Assembly (NCBI GenBank): GCA_029216955.1
Contig: JANAVB010015600.1
Coordinates: 24,198,538 to 24,262,537 of the forward strand
Length of the DNA stretch: 64,000 bases
Origin: Iris pallida
Lineage: Eukaryota; Streptophyta; Magnoliopsida; Asparagales; Iridaceae
Direction of reading: 5' to 3'
In this document: positions 20,891 through 32,327 of the stretch, in pieces
How the letters are laid out: each line of letters starts with the position of its first letter
Numbering within the stretch: position 1 is the stretch's first letter
Notes under the pieces: generated by a model
What the model saw: only the letters and a program-made list of their open reading frames with translations
The model's database searches: none
Told to the model about the DNA's origin: nothing
Translations under genes and position numbers: made by a program

Positions 20891-21330
20891 GGCTTATAAA
20901 ATTATGACATGTTAGTCTTCCGACACCGCGGTAACATGGTTGTCACATTTAGGGTCTTTGACAAGATGATATATTGTGTTTACATATATCCTTATAGTTC
21001 TCCTACGTATGTTGAAGAAAACCTCTGTACTTTCTCCGGGTCATGCCGCCGGCTGTGCTGCTTCCCCCTCCTATTCCTGCCCCCTTCTTTTCTGCCTACT
21101 CTACACTTGAGCTGGATATCATGTGTGGCTGAGAGAGTCAAATAAGAAGAATGAAAGCAGGGACGAGCAGATGGGTCTAGAGCCATCGTGGAGGAGAGGA
21201 CGTATACTGTGATAATATCTTCTCCAACATTCGATCCCACTACTGATATCATTTCTGTAAGGGTGATCTCTCAGAGTATACGTCCTACTCAGATGTATCT
21301 CTTGGAGTATCCTCTCCGGTTTGGTTGTCT
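20353..21330. repeat. long inverted repeat (arms about 460 bp, spacer about 53 bp)
   Basis: The left arm (about 20353-20812) pairs with the right arm (about 20866-21330): GACATAATCATCCCAAC on the left faces GTTGGGAGGATTATGTC on the right, and similarity continues outward through the CGGTGTCGGAAGACTAACAT block, the 20490-20530 block, and GATATCAGTAGTGGGATCGA. Mismatches are sparse. A transcript through it would fold into a hairpin of several hundred base pairs. Confidence 0.85.
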
Positions 21331-21345
21331 TCTGAGCCATCCGTT
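20867..21345 (+). pseudogene. B3-domain-like gene fragment, copy 3 (right arm)
   Basis: Plus strand. It encodes D-Y-V-K-T-H-G-L, a stop, then N-Y-D-M-L-V-F-R-H-R-G-N and V-F-D-K-M, the same as copy 2 with scattered differences, followed by the R-T-Y-T-V-I-I-S-S-P segment at 21188 onwards. It is the inverted partner of copy 2. Confidence 0.6.
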
Positions 21346-21479
21346 CTCACACTTAAAATACAGGGATTGGATTCTATGTTTCGTATTTTCGGCGAACCCA
21401 GGGATTGGATTCTGTATTTTGTTTTTTGGTTTCTGTATTTTGTTTCCAGCTCCATTTGCATTAATCTACGGTACGACAT

Positions 21480-22005
21480 GGTGATCAGGACATATATAGT
21501 CCCTGCAGCCATTCGACTGGCGAGGCAGAAACTATGTAGCCGTAGATAAGTTGACTGTCCTCCGACCCTCATCCCTCGGCAATGATGATACGACAACCTA
21601 TCACTATATCTTATATAGTAGTAGATGATGTCTTAGTATTACATTATGTGAGTTCATCTTGATTCTGTTACGTTCTTCAAATACTATATACGATAAGATC
21701 ATATACTACACCATATGTACAGAATATAGATGATTCACACTAATGTATGCTAGAATGAATTTTGGGTTGTGTATTCTGAGCCATCCGTTCTCACACTTGA
21801 AGATAAATTTTCAGTATAACGACGGATATTAGGTTACTCTTCAGTATAATTGATGTCTATTCTTGGATAATTGGTGTGCATTAAATTCGTATGTGCATAT
21901 TTCATCTATGTAATTTTTGGATATATACCTACGCTGGGTTATAAGCGATGATCTGATATACAAAGGAGGTGCTGCCGAAATTTTTGTAGACATTTGGATA
22001 CATTG
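21480..22005. other. CACTA-2 interior with a third CCCTGCAGCCATTCGACTGG block
   Basis: 21500-21600 repeats the block also found at about 19652 and 20260 on the plus strand (CCATTCGACTGGCGAGGCAG then CCTCATCCCTCGGCAATGAT). The remainder is AT-rich with no gene recognised. Confidence 0.6.
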
Positions 22006-22009
22006 TATG

Positions 22010-22245
22010 TTCGGATATTTTTTTTATATTTGGATAATTTAATATTGGATATTGGATATATTGTGTTGGAAATATTTTGTTGGATATTGGATACGTTGGA
22101 TATTGGTGTCGGATATGGATATTTTGCATATAGATATATGGTGTTGGATATTGGATACGTTGGATATTCGTGTTGGATATGGATATATGGTGTTGTATAT
22201 GGATATTTTGCATGTTTGATATTGTGTTGGATGTGTTGTATAAAC
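22010..22245 (+). repeat. TTGGATATTGGATA minisatellite
   Basis: Degenerate 12-17-bp units (TTGGATATTGGATACG, TGTTGGATATGGATATT) repeat for about 230 bp. ORFs through it are I/Y/P-rich artefacts. Confidence 0.85.
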
Positions 22246-22289
22246 AGGAAAGAGTCTGTTTGCAGTATTTTTTTTTCAAAATTAGAAGT

Positions 22290-22965
22290 TAGCGACGGAC
22301 TGGCGACCACTCAGCGACGGATAGTCCGTCGCTAACTGGAGAAACTGAGTTTAGCGACGGAGTGGCGACGTAAAAACCGTCGCTACCTGGAGCATTTCAA
22401 TAAAGCGACGGATTGGCGACGTAATATCCGTCGCTACCTGGAGTATTTTACATTGAGCGACGGTTTAGCGACGGAATGTCCGTCGACCTGGTTCTGTTTG
22501 ATGTCCATAAATTTTGCAGTTAGCGACGGATGTTTTGTCGCTAATACGACGCTAATCCGTCGTACACCTCGGCGGATTAGCGACGGCATAACGACGACCT
22601 GTCGTATGGGAAAATCTCTGATTCGCTTTTACCGACAAATTTACGATGGATTAGCGACGGATATTGCGTATCAGAAAATCACTGATACGGTTTTGCCGAC
22701 TCTTTAGCGACGGATTTTTTCGTCGCTAACCCTATATCCTGATACATGTTTTGACGAAAGCTAGTCGGTAATCCGTCGCTATATATATTTAAATGCGCCG
22801 ACGGTATTCCGTCGCTAAGTCGTCGCTGAGCGACGGAGTAGCGACGGATATGTTTTAGCGACGAGGTTATTCCCGACGGCTGTTTTACCAAAATATCCGT
22901 CGGTAATCCGTCGGTATTTATTTTTGGCGACGGACTACCGACGGATAAGGCCGTCGGTAAATCCA
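22290..22965. repeat. CACTA-2 right subterminal repeat array
   Basis: Dense TAGCGACGG and CCGTCGCTA motifs, commonly as inverted pairs such as AGCGACGGATAGTCCGTCGC (22313-22332). The array is longer than the left one (about 675 versus 325 bp). Confidence 0.85.
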
Positions 22966-22980
22966 TGTATTTTGGAAGTG

Positions 22981-23680
22981 AGCCATTTTAGATAGTCCTG
23001 TTCTTACGTTCCACAACTCTATTTTGTTGTGGAGTCCTAGGGCAAGAGAACTCATGCAAATAATCATGTGTGTCACAAAATTTCTTGAACTCTGCATTTT
23101 CGAATTCGCTGTCATGATCACTTTGAATACGAGTAATCATGAAACCTTTTTCATTTTAAACTTTCTTACAGAAGGTGACAAATTCTGATAATGCATCGTT
23201 CTTGCATGCAAGAAAATATATCCACGTCTATCTAAAGAAATCATCTACTATTACAAAAGCTTATAACTTACCACCTAGGCTAGCAATTCTACTAGGTCCA
23301 AATAAATCCATATGCAGTAATTGTAGAGGTCTAGTGGCACTTACAGCATTCTTGGACTTAAAAGCGGATCGGCTAGCTTTGTTCTTTCACATTCACTACA
23401 AACCGTATCCTTCTTGAAAGAAATGTTCGATAAGCATCATACCAGCTTCTTTGTGGATAATCATGAAATTGTGTCCATATTTGCATGACCGAGTCTCATG
23501 TGCCATAGTTGACTCTCATCATTTTTGGCCATCATGCATCAACCTGCTTTGTTAGCATCTTTTAACAAATAGAAAACATATATATTATCTTCCGTGATAC
23601 CTTCAAAGATAGTACTACCACTTGAGCTATCAACTATAGTAAATTTGTCTTTGACGAAGTTAATACCATAACCATGGTGA
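22981..23680 (-). pseudogene. Sirevirus copia integrase, N-terminal and core portion
   Basis: Minus strand. Reads from the protease edge into the zinc-binding region and core; near 22984-23010 the frame gives N-R-T, G-L-S-K-M-A, which joins R-V-M-L-N across CACTA-2. Fragments such as F-V-T-K-S near 23150-23175 and a D-H-D-S-E-F-E-N-like stretch near 23095-23125 match copia integrase. Multiple stops. 22981-22983 is the right AGC duplication of CACTA-2. Confidence 0.75.
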
Positions 23681-23681
23681 G

Positions 23682-23915
23682 CTAAATGCTTATGCTGAGC
23701 ATATTATATTTTAACTCGGCAACTAGACAGACATCTTTAATCACAGGGTAGGGCGCCTTAGCAATATTTTCGATACCAATTATGTGCCCTTTCAAATTAT
23801 TACCGAAGAAAACGTATTCTTTTTTATTCTTCGATAGTGTTGCGAATAATGAAGTGTCACCAGTCATGTGTCATGAGGAACCGCTGTCGATGATCCATTT
23901 ACTTCTAGCATGTGA
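23682..23915 (-). pseudogene. Sirevirus copia protease and GAG-pre-integrase start
   Basis: Minus strand. W-I-I-D-S-G-S-S, a stop, then H-M-T-G-D is the D-S-G-[CS]-S-x-H-M-T-G active-site segment of Sirevirus protease. The open frame 23682-23867 continues with F-G-N-N-L-K-G-H-I-I-G-I and L-K-Y-N-M-L-S-I-S, leading into the GAG-pre-integrase domain. Confidence 0.85.
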
Positions 23916-25700
23916 AGGGTGTTTCACCTATAAAAGAATTTGCAGATGAAAACTTTGGTAACCATTTCTTGTAGGGTCCTGGAATGTTAGTTTTTGGTAT
24001 CCATGCACAATTCTTCAAATCAACAAGCTTTCTAAATCTACATGCAGAAGAAATATAACCAATGGTGCCACAATAGTGACATCTAGCATGTTGAGTATTG
24101 AATGCAGTGTGTTGTGCATTATTGGTAGGTCTAGATTTTTTAGTGTAAAAGAATGCATGCCTCTTTGTATTTTTTGGCAAAGGTTTGGTTTGGTTAGGTC
24201 TGATAGCGTTGGGTTTGATCGTGTTCCGATGATTCGGTAAGTGACACATGTTAGGGTAGGAAGCTGCAACTTCAGGCTGTTTTCCTAACCTAATTTCCAA
24301 CTTTTGGAGGTGTCATGTAACAAGCTATATTTAGCAGTGAGTGCATCATTTCTAACAATAGCTTGTTGGAGACTTTTCTTCTCTTTAAGTAAGTCTTCTT
24401 CTAATTGGGTAATGGTCTTGTCCTTCTCTTCGGATAATCTTTGGGTCTCGTGTAATAACAGCTTAACAGAAGAAAGCTCACCTACCTCACTAGAACTATT
24501 ACTACTTCTAACCTCATCTAGTAGGTCGGTAAGGCTTCATATTTCACCATTGTACTCTTTGAGTACCTTCTTAGAGGTCTGGTATTTACTATGCAGTCTT
24601 CTGTAATCCCTAAGAGGTCAGTAAAGGCTTCTCCTAGTTGTTCAAAGGTAAAATCATCATTAGTGTCAAACTGGGGGTTAGTGGTTACCTGATCGTAAGC
24701 CATCAAACATACATTTACAGTATCATCTGATTGCTCTTCTTCTGAGTCGCTGGCTTCACTTTCATGCCATATGCTTGTATTTACATATCTACGGGATGTA
24801 GTTTTCTTTAGGTAGCCTTTGTCATATTTGCTGTCCTTCTGGGTTGACATATGCTATAGTTCTTCTTCATGTGTCCTTTCTTTTTACAGCCATAACAGAT
24901 AGGATCTTCTTCGTTGTTATTGCTGTTGCTGTTGTAGTCCTTCGTTCTTCTGTTGAATCTCAAGAACTTCTTAAATTTTCTCACCATAAGAGCTTGATCC
25001 TCAGTGTAAGAGTCACTGTCATTGGAATTATCTTCGACAGTTCTTCTATGTTGAGCTTTGAAAGCGATCGACTTTTTTGACTTCTCCTTTGTTGTAGCAT
25101 CTTCAAAGTCTTAAAGTTCATCTCGTGAGTGAGTTGCTTACCAATGAGTGTTTTAATAGACATGGTTGTAAGATCGTTCACTTCAATGATTGTTGTAGCC
25201 TTTGAAATCTAGTTCTTTGTGAGAGCTCGCAGCAGTTTACGAATCTTCTCATGGTTACTGTACTCCTTGCCTAATGATGACAAAGGATTTACATTATCTA
25301 GGAATCTCATAAACATCTAGATGATAGATTCGTTTGGCTTCATCTTGATCGTGGGTTACTTCGAGAAGTTTTTACACTTCATTTGATGTTGTGCATGTAG
25401 ACACCCTGTTAAATTTAGTCCTGTCTAAAGCACAAAATAAATCGTTAATAGCACGTGCGTCAAAACTGGCCTTTTTCTTTTTATCCTCAATACATTTATC
25501 TTAGGGTTTTTCAACCAAAACTTCTTCAACAAGAACACGATAATGCTTTTTGTAGCCATCAATAACTATATACCATAATTCAAAATCTAGAGATTTTAAG
25601 ATGAAACTCATTCGTGTTTTCTAATAAGTGTAATTTGTACCGTCAAACAGTGGAGGTCTGTTTGTTGCTTGGCCTTCACTTGTGAACTTTGTAGTTGCCT
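23916..25700 (-). pseudogene. gag: Sirevirus copia gag
   Basis: Minus strand with several frames. 24981-25181 has L-T-T-M-S-I-K-T-L-I-G-K-Q-L-T-H-E-M from the UBN2/retrotran_gag type domain. Near 24855-24905 a zinc knuckle reads C-Y-G-C-K-K-K-G-H-M-K-K-N-Y, with the last Cys changed to Tyr. 24518-24850 is acidic (S-E-A-S-D-S-E-E-E) and is followed by a coiled-coil-like stretch (24304-24500). A second C-H-Y-C-G-T-I-G-Y-I-S-S-A-C-like knuckle lies at 24045-24080. Many stops. Confidence 0.8.
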
Positions 25701-25774
25701 TGTGTTGTGCTGTGATCTATGAAAAAATTAAGAATAAAAAAATCCAATGTTACCTTACTTTACCTGTATATCTC

Positions 25775-25786
25775 GCTCTTATACTA
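25775..25786 (-). promoter_or_regulatory. Sirevirus primer-binding site (degenerate tRNA-Met type)
   Basis: Minus strand TAGTATAAGAGC against the usual TGGTATCAGAGC (10 of 12), two bases inside the 5' LTR edge. It would anneal to initiator tRNA-Met. Confidence 0.85.
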
Positions 25787-25788
25787 AT

Positions 25789-26830
25789 TGTAGGAACGAA
25801 TCGTAAAGCACAATACTCTAGAGGGGAACAGAGTAGGCAGCAGAATATTGCTAATTTAAAAAGTTAGCAGCAAGATCACAGAAAAATATCACAAGTAAAT
25901 AAATGTAAAAGCAGAGATCAGAAAGCAAACACAAAGACGACGATGTATACTGGTTTTCCTCTTTTGAGGACTATTCCAGTTGGAAGAACTCTAGCTTCCA
26001 GTTGAATCCACTATTGAAAAATGTTGCAAGTTTTCATATAAAGTCCTTGCAACTTCTACAAACGCAAGCTTTGATCCGAATTACTCGACCAACTTCAATT
26101 GTGAAGTGTCTTTCTTCAATCAAGCCACTGATTACAATCGTTTTGAAGCTTCTAGACCGTACCGCACTGGCAAATTGATTAGAGGATTGTAACTGGCTTG
26201 GGATTTGAAAATTAAAGCTTAGAACACTTTGGAAGAGAGTAGTAGGATTTAGAGAGAAAAGATGAAAGTGAATGAGTGAGTTGAAATGATCGAAATCCTT
26301 CTCTATTTATAGCTTTTCTAAAGGCAGAACTCTGTCAGAATTCGGGCAGAACTCTATGAGAAAATTTTGGCAAGGTTCGTAACTGCAGGAGAACCAAGTT
26401 CAAAAAGCAACGTTCACTAACCAAACTCTGGCTGAACTCTGGCCGAACTCGGGCCGAGTTCTGTCAGGGTTTTGTTAAGTTTTTGCAAAAATGATTTTTG
26501 GAATTTTTGAAATTGTTTTAAGCAGTTAGTAGCTTTTTGTAAATAGGGGGCTATTTTTTAAAACATGGGATATTTTGAAAACATTTTTAGGGTAGCCTAT
26601 TTGACAGTACGACTCGGTGTACAATGTATTCCTAGACTCAAGAAATATGAAAATTACATTACATAAAGGAAATACATACTCGATTGGCAACCACAGCTTC
26701 GGTCTTGAACAGAATGGGTAGCAGTTCTCTGGCAGTGTCCAAGAGTCCAAGTAAACTTGAATAGCCCTTATATCAAGACAGTTTGATCAATTAGTAAAAA
26801 CTAGGTTTGACCATGACCAATGTGCCAACA
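25789..26830 (-). repeat. Sirevirus 5' LTR (1,042 bp)
   Basis: On the minus strand begins TGTTGGCACATT and ends TTCGTTCCTACA. TATA box on the minus strand (complement at 26304-26311). It is uninterrupted and gives the empty site for CACTA-1 (single AGC at about 26763-26765). Confidence 0.95.
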
Positions 26831-26835
26831 AGAAG
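26831..26835. repeat. target-site duplication (AGAAG) right of the Sirevirus
   Basis: Identical to 6744-6748. Confidence 0.95.
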
Positions 26836-27031
26836 GTCCAGGCCGTGAGCTACTCGAGCCATTCGAAGCACTTTGTTCGTACTCGGCCGCAGGTTCCGCC
26901 ACTTCTTAAATACGCAGATAGCACACATTAGTCTCAAAAATTATTAATTTAATGTATGGAACAACTTATCACATCGACACAAGGTCAAAGGTTTGAGGCT
27001 CTAGACGATAAGTAAAAGGATGTAAAGCCGT
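26836..27031 (-). pseudogene. leader and N-terminal gag of element F
   Basis: Minus strand from the PBS leftwards: an AT-rich leader, then an open stretch containing E-P-A-A-E-Y-E-Q-S-A-S-N-G-S-S-S-S that runs into S-N-D-A-I-E-R-I-L-R at 6743 once the Sirevirus is removed. Confidence 0.65.
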
Positions 27032-27043
27032 GCTCTGATACCA
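27032..27043 (-). promoter_or_regulatory. primer-binding site of element F (tRNA-Met type)
   Basis: The minus strand reads TGGTATCAGAGC exactly, the standard plant retrotransposon PBS complementary to initiator tRNA-Met. It lies 3 nt from the inferred LTR edge. Confidence 0.95.
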
Positions 27044-27046
27044 TTA

Positions 27047-28117
27047 CGTCACGTCCCGATTCCGTAGAATCGATATTCGTCCCCCGGGCGTGATGCCGTG
27101 CGAGCCTGATTTGCGATCGCACAAGGCATAGTCATAAACTTATCCGAAATACAACATCTAATAGAGTATGCAGAGAAATTGAACAAGACATTTATGACAG
27201 AAGAAACTTCCTTTTTATTGATAATAGACATTATTTACAAAACAATTACAATCCTTGCCGCGTGGGATTAAAACATGACTCGATTACAAAATGAACACAG
27301 ATGAGATAGTCGTTCCATACATTATATCCCCATTTATATGCAAAACATTCAAAAGACCTGCTATCGTGGGGAGTCGAGACATCTTTCTTCTGGCCTGATT
27401 GTGGAGTCTTCAAAAGATCATTACAAGCCTTTTGCACACAAACGAGGCTTCAAAATGACTAGCATCACCTTGAGTTAAGTGGCACGCCCTTCTTGGTTTC
27501 GGGTACGTATGGAGAGCACGGATCAGAACATTATACTTGTACTGGTGCATGACAAATTAAGTTCCATGCACTCATTTGGTTGAAAAAAATTATATGACTT
27601 AATTTGTTATCTTTCTAGCCATCCTAATGAATTTCAGACAAGCATATGATAGGCATAATATAAAATTACGCTAAAACTTACCCACGGCAGAGCGTGCGGT
27701 ACAATATGAGACTTACCATGTTCTTTCCTGTCAATGTTATCATTTCTAGCATAGTGTGTGTGCATTTTGCATATGTGATGGTCACGGACGCCACAAGCCA
27801 TTCTGGACTTATAGCTTTGTTAGTCGGGACCCTTTTAATGCAAGTAGAGAGCCTCGCTAAAAGTCTCCGCATAACCCGTTCTAACATTCTGCATAGCTAT
27901 ACCGTATTTCCCCTAGGCCGAATCGGTCCCATAGCCACGGGGTGCCATTCGAGGAAACTTTTACCTTGTGCACAAGTTGTCCATGACCGTGCTAGAACAA
28001 ATTACTTACTAAAGCACGGTCTACATTTTGAGAACTAATCATTTTCATCGTGCCCCACCTTCTCGTTGCATCAATTTATTCAATGAGTCAATATTTTGTT
28101 TAATGTAGTTCTATATC
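27047..28117 (-). repeat. partial 5' LTR of element F
   Basis: Starts, on the plus strand, CGTCACGTCCCG (probably TGTCAC... with the first base mutated), next to the PBS. It continues to 28117, where element E is inserted; the rest would lie beyond E, outside the window. No gene is recognised in it. Confidence 0.7.
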
Positions 28118-28949
28118 TGTCACGACCCGCACCCGGTTTAGGGGCACGAGAACGTGGATACGTCCAGCCTACGTCGTAGTATCGTCGGTAGAACGTTGTT
28201 CTAGGTCACAATAGCAACTAAATACAATATAATATACTCTCCAAACAGAAGAGAATCTTAGAAGATGCAACTCAATCACATAAACTAGAAGTAGATAAAT
28301 GGCACGATAAGATAGACACAAAATCACAGATTGCAATACAACTAGAAGAAATAAGTCTAAGTGTTTAACAACACAAAATCCCAACATCTGAATAATACAT
28401 CTCATGAAATGACAACATAAAGTAAGATAAGATAAGCCTAGCAGTCTATCCTAGGCAATAGGGTTGCATTCTCAGCGCAAGCTGGATCCTTCTGAGTGTC
28501 CAGGTCGCAAGTGTCATCTATACCAGCTCCATAATAGGTGGGGCAGAACTCTTCCTCGTCGTCTGTAATATTTTCAACAGTTCCAGTCAGGACAGAATCG
28601 AATACATAACTCTCACGCAGTTTATATCATGGTAGGAAATATAAAGCAAGCAATAGAATAAAGTACATAAAACGCTGTAAGAGATAAACATGTTAGTAAA
28701 ACAGATGAATCAGAGAACACAAGAGTTTTATAGGAAAATAAGAACTGTAAGTAAATCTAAGTGATTTAGAGCACAAGATGGTTGTGTAATCGGCTTTGGT
28801 TTCACATGCCTAAGTTAACAGAGTTGCACATGATAAGTAACAGAGTTGCACAAGATGGAAATAGATCACATAACCACTTATACTCACCCTACCCCAATCA
28901 ATACACAAGGATCTAGTCAAGTTATGTTACATACATGATTTGTTGGTTA

Positions 28950-29100
28950 TACACGAGGCACATGTGAGAACATGGCGTACATAAGAGCATTTGAGAGTAC
29001 ATGAGAGCACATGAGCGTACATGATTTCACATGAGAGTACATGAATAACATGAGTGCATGGAGCACATGATGTACATGAAACACATGACATGAAGTACCC
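28950..29100. repeat. ACATGAG(A/T) minisatellite in LTR E
   Basis: Units of about 10-14 bp such as ACATGAGAGC, ACATGAGCGT, ACATGATTTC, ACATGAGAGT repeat imperfectly about ten times. Confidence 0.75.
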
Positions 29101-29387
29101 GATGTACCCGAAAAGGGGATAACATCTCATGAAAAGATCTATATAGTACCAATCCGTGATAACAACGTGACAACATCAAGTAAAGTAGTCTAGAGCAAGA
29201 ATATAAGTCTTAACAAGTATAAAAATAATTCAGAGCATGTACTCGCCTGATATACTGAGCGACTGGTGAGAACAGATGTCCGAACGAGAGTAACTGAGTC
29301 TTATTTAGAGGAACACCGGTTACAATATGTTCAAGATATGATAATTGAAGTTTATAATGCATTCTACATGATTCTAGGCCATTCGAG

Positions 29388-29520
29388 GTCAAAGCCACCC
29401 TTTGGTCAACTTTAGTCAACCTTCTAGTCAAACTAGGTCAAGCTATCTAAGGTTTAGTCAAACTCTAGTTAACAAGTCATTTTAGCCTATTGGGTCAAAT
29501 GTAAGGTCAAACTATAGTCT
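29388..29520 (-). promoter_or_regulatory. cluster of W-box-like TTGAC(C/T) motifs in LTR E
   Basis: The plus strand shows about eight copies of GGTCAA or AGTCAA within 130 bp (minus strand TTGACC/TTGACT, the core bound by WRKY factors). It is downstream of the inferred minus-strand start site. Regulatory meaning is inferred only from motif density. Confidence 0.4.
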
Positions 29521-29678
29521 ATTACAAGTAGACTAGGTTACCAAGTATATACAATACCACTACCTCTATATATATACATACCATATATATATACTCTCAC
29601 ATATAGCTATAATCTCTATAACCTCACCTCTATACATATAGTATATTAACTATCACTCATAATATATATATCAATACC

Positions 29679-30533
<855 letters not shown>

Positions 30534-31940
30534 TAGTGTGCAATACCCTATATACAAAAGTAGCTAAAACCGACATCTCTATATACACTCACCAGAAATC
30601 TGAGAACTTAAATCTCTCAACCCCCCTATCCAAACACATATATAACCTATATATACCTCGACTCAATATGAACTAACCCACAACTACATATCAATGCTAT
30701 CAATTGCATGACTCTAATCTTTGTAAAAATCTGAGAACAACATAACTTCCATAAAACAAAACCCAATGTAAAACTCATCCGAAAAACTGGGATTCAACTC
30801 ATCTATATGTAGAACTCATATATCCCATGAAATCCCCAAATCCCAACGGAAAATAGTATCAGACAAAACATGTATTTAAAAACCTATACATATGAATAAC
30901 TGTAGAAATAGGAAAGGGGATGTGTCACAGGAGTGTCATAGAGTCTAGTTATGTGTGTCACATGTACACATGTCCAAAAATGTGTTCACGAAGTGTCCAT
31001 AGTGTTAAACAGCAAGTATCACATGTACAGACAATTAGTGCACAGCAGTGCTCGTGCGTTTGTGTCGAGGGGTCTTGGAAACAGTGTGTCCAACAACGTG
31101 TCATGAAGTCATGTCAAGGGTTAAGTTAGGTATACAGGGGTGTGTGTGTGTGTCCAAGTAGTTTACGTCCACGTGGTATTGTGTCGAGATACAAACCTGT
31201 ATCAGTAGGGATTTTTGCGTGTGTGCGTGCCAGTGGGTGACATCTGCGGGTTCGATTACTCAATGAATATGAAACCAAACCATCTTGAATTTTGGGTACA
31301 TGCTGTCAGTCATGGTCTCCACCTACAAACCAAGTTTTGTCTCCGCGTGTCGTGTCCAGCGAGTTCTAGGCTCGGGGTAGCAGGACACTGCACCACAGTG
31401 TCTGCGAGAGTCCCCGTGTCCAAAATCTGACACAAAATGCAATCAAAATTGACTCAGTCAAACAGATCTATAATCTACACAAAATTAGCTACAAAATAAT
31501 GTAATTCGTTTTGAAAATTAAGAATAAACATTTCTAAGAGGCATTTCATCAAACACTATGAATAGCTCTCCGATACTCCTCCGATACGCATACCAAATAA
31601 ATTCAATTTCTTACCAAACTTGGCCTAGGGCTAGGGGGACCCTAAATAAATGCATATATGGAAAGAAATCAGAAAATTAATCAGTTTAAAGGCTATTACC
31701 TATTGAGAGTTGGAATCTTAATGTAAATACACTTGATACCAAAATCACACCACTTGCAATGGCCAACTTGCTCTAAATTCTTGTTAGCTATCTTCTAGAG
31801 GCTTCCTCTACACTAGGGTAGTGTATTGCAATTGATTAAGCTCAATTTGGAGTTGATTTAGATAAAGGGAAAATTTTAGGGAAGAACACAAATTAGGGTT
31901 TAGCTTTGTAAGGAAAGAGACAAGAGGGGGCTAAGGAGAT
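30534..31940. other. R/U5 body of LTR E, no gene
   Basis: Includes a GT-rich stretch (30915-31180) with repeated GTGTC/CACATGTAC and no recognisable coding content. Confidence 0.6.
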
Positions 31941-32249
31941 CTTATATAGGGGGAATACCTATGTTGGCCGGCCAAGGGTGTATACTAGGGTTAGGGTTAG
32001 CCCAATTTAGGTTTAAGGCCTTCTTTAGGTTGAAATTTAGCCTCTTTAATAAAGGCCAATTAGAAATTAGGTTTTCTAGCAAATATCTCAACTTAGGCAA
32101 TATCTTGATATTCTTAAATATCTAAATTAGGGCAATTCTAGATTTAGACCTAATATATCACTTATCATAATATTAATTAATTAAAATTCAAAATTAATCT
32201 AATTTCACAAATTACCAAAATACCCTTAGTCTAAAAAGTGGTAGTGACA

Positions 32250-32275
32250 AATCTACCCTCCTTAAAATAATTTTG
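32250..32275 (-). promoter_or_regulatory. polypurine tract of element E
   Basis: Minus strand AAGGAGGGTAGATT immediately upstream of TGTCACTACC. This is the standard plant gypsy arrangement for plus-strand priming. Confidence 0.85.
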
Positions 32276-32327
32276 TCCTCAAAATTAAAGAAGAAACTAA
32301 ACATATAAGAAGGATAGAAATCATATC

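Larger units (their letters stand above)
17240..22980. mobile_element. CACTA-2: non-autonomous CACTA DNA transposon, 5,741 bp
   Basis: Ends are CACTACCAAATTACA (left) and the complement of CACTTCCAAAATACA (right), 13 of 15 matching. AGC is duplicated outside. Both ends carry dense subterminal repeats based on TAGCGACGG/CCGTCGCTA. The family differs from CACTA-1, whose ends are CACTACAACAAAT with TATAGCG arrays. No transposase was recognised. The interior is a patchwork: GC-rich simple sequence, a second GCGACG cluster, a small ORF, and three copies of a B3-like gene fragment, one in inverted orientation. Confidence 0.95.
6749..26830 (-). mobile_element. Ty1/copia Sirevirus, full length, with two nested CACTA insertions
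   Basis: Two LTRs of about 1.04 kb bound the element, with a perfect 5-bp duplication (AGAAG) outside. On the minus strand the order is 5' LTR, PBS, gag, protease, integrase, RT, RNase H, envelope-like ORF, purine tract, 3' LTR. An envelope-like ORF after RNase H together with GGGGGAG purine tracts is characteristic of Sireviruses. Without CACTA-1 (4,878 bp) and CACTA-2 (5,741 bp) the element would be about 9.5 kb, a normal Sirevirus size. Over the first 165 nt the LTRs differ at roughly 8% of positions by eye, so the insertion is old. All genes carry stops or frameshifts. Confidence 0.95.

Noticed and set aside
21929..22335. I/P/Y-rich frames
   Set aside because: Produced by the TTGGATATTGGATA minisatellite.
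17265..22965. Regularly recurring short repeats suggesting a CRISPR-like array
   Set aside because: Motifs occur in both orientations with irregular spacing at transposon ends; they are CACTA subterminal repeats in a plant genome.
27694..28038. 114-codon plus-strand frame in LTR F
   Set aside because: No similarity recognised; lies in LTR sequence.
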